Notes under the pieces: generated by a model
Database searches by the model: none
Seen by the model: the letters and a program-made list of their open reading frames with translations, nothing else
Told to the model about the DNA's origin: nothing
Origin: CAYTOF01 sp964439435
GTDB lineage: Bacteria; Bacillota; Clostridia; Oscillospirales; QAMX01
Length of the DNA stretch: 11,495 nt
Direction of reading: 5' to 3'
Assembly: GCA_964439435.1 (NCBI GenBank)
Contig: CAYTOF010000070.1
Span: forward strand, 1 to 11,495
Part shown: positions 7,202 through 11,495 of the stretch, piece by piece
Layout of the letters: every line of letters starts with the position of its first letter
Position numbering within the stretch: position 1 is the stretch's first letter
Program-made: the position numbers and the translations under genes

Positions 7202-9022
7202 ATGAAAAAGCAAAATGACCAAGCTTCTCGACCTATTATTGAAGGACGCATGTCTGAATATATTCACAAGAAAAGTCGCCGTACACTTCTGCGTTTGTTA
7301 CAAAATTTCGGCCATCATCCCGGTCTTACAGGGCTTGCTATCACACTTGCAACATTAGGTGGTATAGTTCAAATTTCGAAACCTTTTATATTGAAATTGA
7401 TCATAGATGAAAACTTGAGCAAAGGGTCAGGTGATCTGCGCTCAATCGGAGTATATGCTATCTTATATCTTGTCGTCGTCATCGTCGGCATTTTTAGTGA
7501 TTACTTTCAGGCCATAACTCTCGGTACATTGGGGCAACGCATAATGCATAGGTTGCGCACAGGCCTTTTCTCTCATATACAGAGAATGAACATGAGTTTC
7601 TTTGACAAAAATTCTTCCGGTAGTCTCTTGACACGCATAAATAGCGATATAGAATCATTGAGCGACTTATTTTCAAGCATGGTCGTCCAGTTTGTGAAAG
7701 ATATCATAATAATTATACAAATAATGGCCGCAATGATGTTGCTTGACATGAAAATTGCTCTTTATTGCTTTATAACCATTCCAATCATAGCAATTATCAC
7801 ATTTATATACAGAACCCTGGCCCGAAAAAACTTCATCAGAATGAAAGCTCAGATATCAAAGCTCAATAGCTTTCTTGCAGAAAACATTACCGGAATGAAG
7901 ATGGTTCAAATTTATTGCCGTGAAAAAGTCAAAAACGATGAGTACCACAAGTTGGGACGTGACTATTATAAGTTCAGCATGACCGAGATCCTTCTTAACA
8001 GCCTCTCACACCCTCTTTTAAATGCACTTGCTAATCTTTCAATAGCTGTACTCATTTCAATTTTCAGCCCGCTGGTCATTAGAAATACAGTTTTGGTAGG
8101 AACATTATTTGCCTTTACACAATATATTAGACAGTTTTTCAATCCCATCGCAAATCTCGCAGAGCAATTTACAGCAATTCAGTCATCTTTAATATCTGCC
8201 GATAGGATATATGACATATTAGACCAAACCGAAACCCTTGAAGATCTTGATATAGGAACACCTCTCCAAACCTTCTCCGGTCACATTGTATTTGAAAACG
8301 TTTGGTTTGCATATAACGAAGAAAATTGGATTTTAAAAGACGTAAGTTTTGAAATCTTACCAGGACAAAGCGTAGCTTTTGTAGGCTCCACCGGGTCGGG
8401 TAAAACAACCATTATTTCATTGTTGGCACGATTTTACGAAATCCAAAAAGGACGCATTTTACTTGATGGCACTGACATTTCTGAATACAATCTCACCGAT
8501 CTTCGCCGAAAAATATCTGTGGTCCAACAAGATGTGTTTCTTTTCACCGGTGACATCAAATACAATGTGCGACTCAATGATGACTCCATCAGCGATTTGG
8601 ATATAAAAAAAGCAATTGACACTGTCAGTGCCACAAAGTTTGTTGAGAGTTTACCCGATAAATATGAAGCGCATGTTTCTGAGCGAGGAGCAGAATTTTC
8701 AGCAGGACAACGTCAGCTTATTGCTTTTGCAAGAGCTATTGCCGCCCAGCCCTCTGTTTTAGTTTTAGATGAAGCCACGGCAAGTATAGATACAGAAACC
8801 GAACTCGCTCTTTCCTCTGCTATGCAAAATGTTTCTAAAGACCATACTACAATCACAATAGCACACCGGCTTTCCACAATAGTAAACAGCGATACGATTT
8901 ACTTGCTTGATCATGGTGTTATCGCAGAGCAAGGCACTCATTCCGATTTAATCTCAAAGGGCGGTGCCTACAGCGAGCTCTATGCGCTTTCTCAAATTAA
9001 CAACAGCCAAGGAATTAGCTAA
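7202..9022 (+). CDS. ABC exporter half-transporter, catalytic-site subunit
   Basis: A 606-residue membrane/ATPase half-transporter, partner of the gene at 5301. A hydrophilic 40-residue N-terminus precedes six membrane helices (to about 335) and the nucleotide-binding domain: GSTGSGKTT Walker A (395-403), Q-loop Q443, Walker B VLVLDE (519-524) with the catalytic E524, and H-loop H555. Its signature is FSAGQ (499-503) instead of LSGGQ. This is complementary to the partner: E524 with the partner's LSGGQ forms a consensus ATP site, while FSAGQ with the partner's D504 forms the degenerate one, as in BmrCD, LmrCD and TM287/288. The pairing shows they work as a heterodimer. AAAGGCGG lies 7 nt before the ATG. 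The stop codon is embedded in the terminator that closes the operon. Substrate unknown. Confidence 0.93.
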   Translation: MKKQNDQASRPIIEGRMSEYIHKKSRRTLLRLLQNFGHHPGLTGLAITLATLGGIVQISKPFILKLIIDENLSKGSGDLRSIGVYAILYLVVVIVGIFSDYFQAITLGTLGQRIMHRLRTGLFSHIQRMNMSFFDKNSSGSLLTRINSDIESLSDLFSSMVVQFVKDIIIIIQIMAAMMLLDMKIALYCFITIPIIAIITFIYRTLARKNFIRMKAQISKLNSFLAENITGMKMVQIYCREKVKNDEYHKLGRDYYKFSMTEILLNSLSHPLLNALANLSIAVLISIFSPLVIRNTVLVGTLFAFTQYIRQFFNPIANLAEQFTAIQSSLISADRIYDILDQTETLEDLDIGTPLQTFSGHIVFENVWFAYNEENWILKDVSFEILPGQSVAFVGSTGSGKTTIISLLARFYEIQKGRILLDGTDISEYNLTDLRRKISVVQQDVFLFTGDIKYNVRLNDDSISDLDIKKAIDTVSATKFVESLPDKYEAHVSERGAEFSAGQRQLIAFARAIAAQPSVLVLDEATASIDTETELALSSAMQNVSKDHTTITIAHRLSTIVNSDTIYLLDHGVIAEQGTHSDLISKGGAYSELYALSQINNSQGIS

Positions 9023-9059
9023 AAAAACAAACGGGCCATCAAAACCCGTTTGTTTTTTT
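9021..9059. terminator. Bidirectional intrinsic terminator
   Basis: A perfect 15-bp inverted repeat (9021-9035 with 9045-9059) around a 9-nt loop. The core AAACAAACGGG/CCCGTTTGTTT ends in runs of seven A and seven T, so it can terminate both strands. It starts inside the TAA of the second ABC gene and lies 47 bp beyond the stop of the convergent DnaC-like gene, serving both operons. Confidence 0.93.
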
Positions 9060-9105
9060 AGTCTCATTATTTCTTTGAGCGTTCTTTTTCAAGTCGTATG
9101 ACTTA

Positions 9106-10077
9106 TCATCTGCGTTTCTTTGGCGCTATGAAATGAGTAACATATTTTGTTTGAAGTCTGTTTTTAAGTTCTAATCCGTAAAACTCGCCAATTTCGTTGA
9201 TTGTCATTATTGCAGAGATTACAGTGGGTTTTAGCAAAGAAATTCTTCTGTCTACGAGATCCAAAATGGCTGCTGAGGTATAAGGAGAAACTTGCTCTCC
9301 ACCCAATCCGTCAAGAAGCAACAAGTCATTGCTATATGCACCGGCTAAGTCATCTCGCTCTACACTTTCACGGCCAAACCTTTCATCTTCCAAAGCCTTG
9401 GCAAGTGTGAAGGCGGTCAGATATGTGACGCTGTAGCCGCGTTCAATAGCCACTCGTGCAATCAATGCCAACATATATATCTTCCCATCATCTGAAGCAC
9501 CGGTAAAGAGAAGGTTTGGCGAATGTTTATCAAAAGAGTGCGCATATTTCTTTATGGCATCGAATACACCCTTCATATATTCACGCATATTTACCTTGCT
9601 TTCCAGCCCTTTTAAAGGCTCTGCATCGTATGCTGTCGCATCAAAATCATGAGGATATCCAGATGAAACTCCAAACAATCTGGCTAGTTCTTTGAATTGT
9701 TCTTCTTTATATGTTTGCAAAAAACAATCACAGGGTATTCCGCCGCCACTCCCACTATCTTGACAAAATCCGCATAACGGTTTCTCATCAAGAGTATCCG
9801 CCCTGTAACCATTCTCAACCAGTGCTTTCGTTCGCAACTCAATTAAGTTTCGTGACGCTCTTTTTATTTCTTCAAGATCGACGTCCATATTGTTTTTGGT
9901 AAAAACCGATTCGACAATACTGATACCAAGCCTTTTTTTCCTTTCTTCAATTTCAGCGATTTCAGGAATTTTTGAGACTATTTCAGCAAGTTTTCGTGAC
10001 CTTGTTAGTTCTCTTTCATTTTTTTCGGCTTCGAACCGCTCTCTTGCTCTCTCGTAGGCCTTTGCATCATAACTCAT
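9106..10077 (-). CDS. DnaC/DnaI-like helicase-loader homologue with degenerate ATPase site
   Basis: A 323-residue protein with the layout of clostridial DnaC-type loaders: an N-terminal helical, highly charged segment (1-85), a zinc-binding Cys cluster (C102, C105, C116, C118), then an AAA+ domain (about 165-315). Fold landmarks are kept, for example LLFTG, YLTAF and the GLGGE after Walker B. The ATPase residues are not: Walker A reads GASDDGKI (193-200), losing the Thr after Lys; Walker B reads LLLLDG, losing the second acid; the usual STN of sensor 1 reads SAI (288-290); and the first arginine of the ER..SRL arginine-finger region appears to be Glu, while R307 remains. ATP binding may be weak and hydrolysis unlikely. 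The frame is full length and GGAGG lies 8 nt before the ATG. It follows the DnaD-domain gene by 38 bp, so a primosome role is the best guess, possibly structural rather than motor. Confidence 0.85.
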   Translation of the reverse strand: MSYDAKAYERARERFEAEKNERELTRSRKLAEIVSKIPEIAEIEERKKRLGISIVESVFTKNNMDVDLEEIKRASRNLIELRTKALVENGYRADTLDEKPLCGFCQDSGSGGGIPCDCFLQTYKEEQFKELARLFGVSSGYPHDFDATAYDAEPLKGLESKVNMREYMKGVFDAIKKYAHSFDKHSPNLLFTGASDDGKIYMLALIARVAIERGYSVTYLTAFTLAKALEDERFGRESVERDDLAGAYSNDLLLLDGLGGEQVSPYTSAAILDLVDRRISLLKPTVISAIMTINEIGEFYGLELKNRLQTKYVTHFIAPKKRR

Positions 10078-10115
10078 TTATCGAGCCTCCAACACAATAT
10101 TGATTCATTTCATGA

Positions 10116-11294
10116 TTATATTTCTGATTGATCCTTACGTCTTTGGATTTCGAAAAAACTTTCAAGCTCAGCTTCATCGAGTTCCCTATCTGCACCCGCA
10201 AGCTTTCTTGCAGGCTTGCGTTTTTTTACATTTCGCGAAGTTGTTGTGCTTGCCGCCTTCTCTCGCTCATCTTGCAATATTTCTTCCGCGGTGTTTAGTT
10301 TGTTCTTCTTCCAGTTTTTTATAATTGTACCGATATAGCGTAGGTTGATTTCCCCCAGACGCGTTTCTGATATTTCCTTTGCAATCGTCACTGTTTTCTC
10401 ACAATATCCAAGCTCAACCCAGCTTTTAATAAGGCGTCTTTCATCATTGGAATATACATCCTGCCCAAGAAGAGCCTCAATTTTAAAACTAACTTCTTGA
10501 ACGCGCACCTCTTCGCTTATGTACTTATCAGCCAATTCAACAGTAATTATGCCTTTATCCAACCACTTATATGCTTCCCTCTTAACTGTGAGCATTGATG
10601 CTCTTTTGGCTCCTTCGGTTTGTGCTTTTGTCCTTGCAGAGACAAAATGAAGGAGCATAATCACACAATCCGCCGGCAAACCAAAATAGCCATAAATCGT
10701 CATTAGTTCTCGCAAATCGCTTTCAGTCAGCATAGGTTTGATTGTTTTTTCTGCTTCTTTTACGATTTGCGCAAATGCCCTGTCACTGCGAGAAAGGGTC
10801 ACAATCTCTTCTTTTGTGTATTTAGGTGATGTGGAAAGCGCTTTCTCCATTTCGCTTGCTCGATTTTCATTCGAAACTTTTTCAATATCATCTACTGTTT
10901 TTGTATTTTGAGTTTGAATTTCTTGCTCACTTTTTATCGAACTAAATACATTGCTGTCGTTTTCCATTTGGGGATCTTGATGTTTTTCAACCTTACTATT
11001 TTCATCTTCACCTTTCCCTGACAATGACTGTGCTACTCCAGATACTAAATTCAGCTCCATTAGGCTATTCAACGCTTTTTCCAGTTCTTCTGTTGTTATG
11101 GCCAGCGTTTTACATAATTCATCTTTGGAGCACTTGTTTCCTACGCCACATAATAAAAGAAATAAGCGAGCCACATTACCATCTTTTATGCGGCAAAGAA
11201 TCATTGCAGTTTCTTCTGTTATCAAAATCTCACGACGCGCTGCGCACGGATCTACATAAATAGTTATAGCGCTTACCCCCCTATATGGTTTCAA
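10116..11294 (-). CDS. DnaD-domain replication initiation/primosome protein
   Basis: A 392-residue cytoplasmic protein of the Bacillota DnaD/DnaB family, which helps remodel DNA and recruit the replicative helicase. Residues 1-85 fit a winged-helix N-terminal domain; 88-155 is a polar, Glu/Ser/Asn/Lys-rich linker; 158-250 and 260-335 look like two consecutive DnaD C-terminal domains, the second ending in YIGTIIKNW (320-328), which matches the YxxxIxxxW motif of the family. The tail holds a basic KKRKPARK patch (357-364) followed by an acidic segment. The frame begins at a TTG (11292-11294) with no ribosome binding site; a GGGGGG tract at 11277-11282 sits just inside it, so the real start may be a few codons later at a non-standard codon. 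The next ATG would remove 30 residues of the winged helix. It is co-transcribed with the DnaC-like gene. Confidence 0.85.
   Translation of the reverse strand: MKPYRGVSAITIYVDPCAARREILITEETAMILCRIKDGNVARLFLLLCGVGNKCSKDELCKTLAITTEELEKALNSLMELNLVSGVAQSLSGKGEDENSKVEKHQDPQMENDSNVFSSIKSEQEIQTQNTKTVDDIEKVSNENRASEMEKALSTSPKYTKEEIVTLSRSDRAFAQIVKEAEKTIKPMLTESDLRELMTIYGYFGLPADCVIMLLHFVSARTKAQTEGAKRASMLTVKREAYKWLDKGIITVELADKYISEEVRVQEVSFKIEALLGQDVYSNDERRLIKSWVELGYCEKTVTIAKEISETRLGEINLRYIGTIIKNWKKNKLNTAEEILQDEREKAASTTTSRNVKKRKPARKLAGADRELDEAELESFFEIQRRKDQSEI
10197..10227 (+). terminator. Terminator-like hairpin antisense to the DnaD-domain gene
   Basis: On the plus strand, CGCAAGC (10197-10203) and GCTTGCG (10214-10220) form a perfect 7-bp stem with a 10-nt loop, followed at once by seven T (10221-10227). 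This has the form of an intrinsic terminator, but it lies inside the coding region and acts only on plus-strand, antisense transcripts. It overlaps codons for the basic KKRKPARK patch, so it may be chance. Confidence 0.35.
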
Positions 11295-11317
11295 GAATCT
11301 ACAGTAGTTAGATGTAA

Positions 11318-11347
11318 ATTATATCACATCCATCCGCTTCGTTGCAA
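11318..11347 (-). promoter_or_regulatory. Promoter of the DnaD/DnaC-like operon
   Basis: On the minus strand, TTGCAA (11342-11347), an 18-nt spacer and TATAAT (11318-11323) with an extended -10 TG (TGATATAAT). The start would be near 11311, leaving a leader of under 20 nt before the TTG. A second TATAAT at 11357-11362 has no matched -35. Confidence 0.65.
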
Positions 11348-11405
11348 TGCAATCACATTATAATAACAACCAAATCTTGTCCAGAGCTTTCTAAAGAGCA
11401 ATTAA

Positions 11406-11434
11406 TTGACACGCCTATAATTTAGAGGTATAAT
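11406..11434 (+). promoter_or_regulatory. Consensus promoter pointing out of the window
   Basis: TTGACA (11406-11411), exactly 17 nt, then TATAAT (11429-11434): a perfect sigma-A consensus. The predicted start, about 7 nt downstream, coincides with the first base of the terminal repeat at 11441, so the transcript would begin with the repeat. The left repeat copy has no such promoter next to it. Confidence 0.75.
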
Positions 11435-11440
11435 AATTAC

Positions 11441-11494
11441 AGGTAACCTCTAAAAACTCCAGATAAATTTTGATTTATAGTATCAGGTACAAAC
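11441..11494 (+). repeat. Right copy of 54-bp terminal inverted repeat
   Basis: The inverted partner of 1-54, identical except at one position. It reads outward from the window, as does the left copy, and continues past the window edge. The sharp boundary at 11440/11441 against unique sequence, matching the 54/55 boundary on the left, fits the outer edge of a repeated element. Confidence 0.9.
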
Positions 11495-11495
11495 A

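Noticed and set aside
9091..9104. Small hairpin AAGTC-GTAT-GACTT just after the DnaC-like gene
   Set aside because: The stem is only 5 bp and has no T run on the minus strand; the perfect terminator at 9021-9059 already serves this gene.
1..11495. Window as a complete transposon, linear plasmid or phage genome with terminal inverted repeats
   Set aside because: No transposase, recombinase, capsid, terminase or replication initiator of such elements is seen; the genes are metabolic, transport and chromosomal primosome types, and the repeat seems to continue past both ends.

Overview
The window looks like a chromosomal scaffold from a low-GC Gram-positive bacterium, most likely an uncultured member of Clostridia. 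The signs are a DnaD-domain primosomal protein (a Bacillota hallmark), a DnaC/DnaI-type helicase-loader relative beside it, strong AGGAGG-type ribosome binding sites, sigma-A-type TTGACA/TATAAT promoters and moderately AT-rich DNA. A run of ten N at 4511-4520 marks a scaffold gap, so the sequence is a draft (probably metagenomic) assembly.

Layout. (1) 1-54 is one copy of a 54-bp repeat; its inverted partner is at 11441-11494, so the scaffold begins and ends in the same sequence pointing outward. (2) 97-3200, minus strand: a compact operon of lplA (lipoate-protein ligase), an AraM-type sn-glycerol-1-phosphate dehydrogenase and a HAD-IIA phosphatase, with a TTGACA-N17-TATACT promoter at 3231-3259. 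(3) 3201-3525: divergent promoter region. (4) 3526-9022, plus strand: two paralogous histidine phosphatases separated by a 480-bp AT-rich gap-containing spacer. The second lies 6 bp upstream of a two-gene heterodimeric ABC exporter, and this block ends in a perfect 15-bp-stem terminator. (5) 9106-11294, minus strand: a DnaD-domain protein followed by a DnaC-like AAA+ protein, converging on the same terminator. (6) 11295-11440: the promoter of the DnaD operon, plus a consensus promoter pointing the other way, out of the window into the terminal repeat.

How the genes may work together. The dehydrogenase and HAD phosphatase overlap by 4 bp and resemble the AraM/AraL pair of Bacillus subtilis. 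Together they could make and then dephosphorylate glycerol-1-phosphate or a related polyol phosphate. LplA shares their promoter, but no lipoate-dependent enzyme is in the window. The ABC pair has the usual asymmetry of heterodimeric exporters: one degenerate and one consensus ATP site. Its link with the histidine phosphatases is by position only. The DnaD/DnaC-like pair should act in primosome assembly, yet the DnaC-like protein has lost most recognisable ATPase residues while its reading frame is intact.

Most worth a second look: the ATPase-degenerate loader, the outward-facing terminal repeat with a promoter abutting it, and the duplicated phosphatases attached to the exporter. No tRNA, rRNA, CRISPR array, transposase or integrase was seen.
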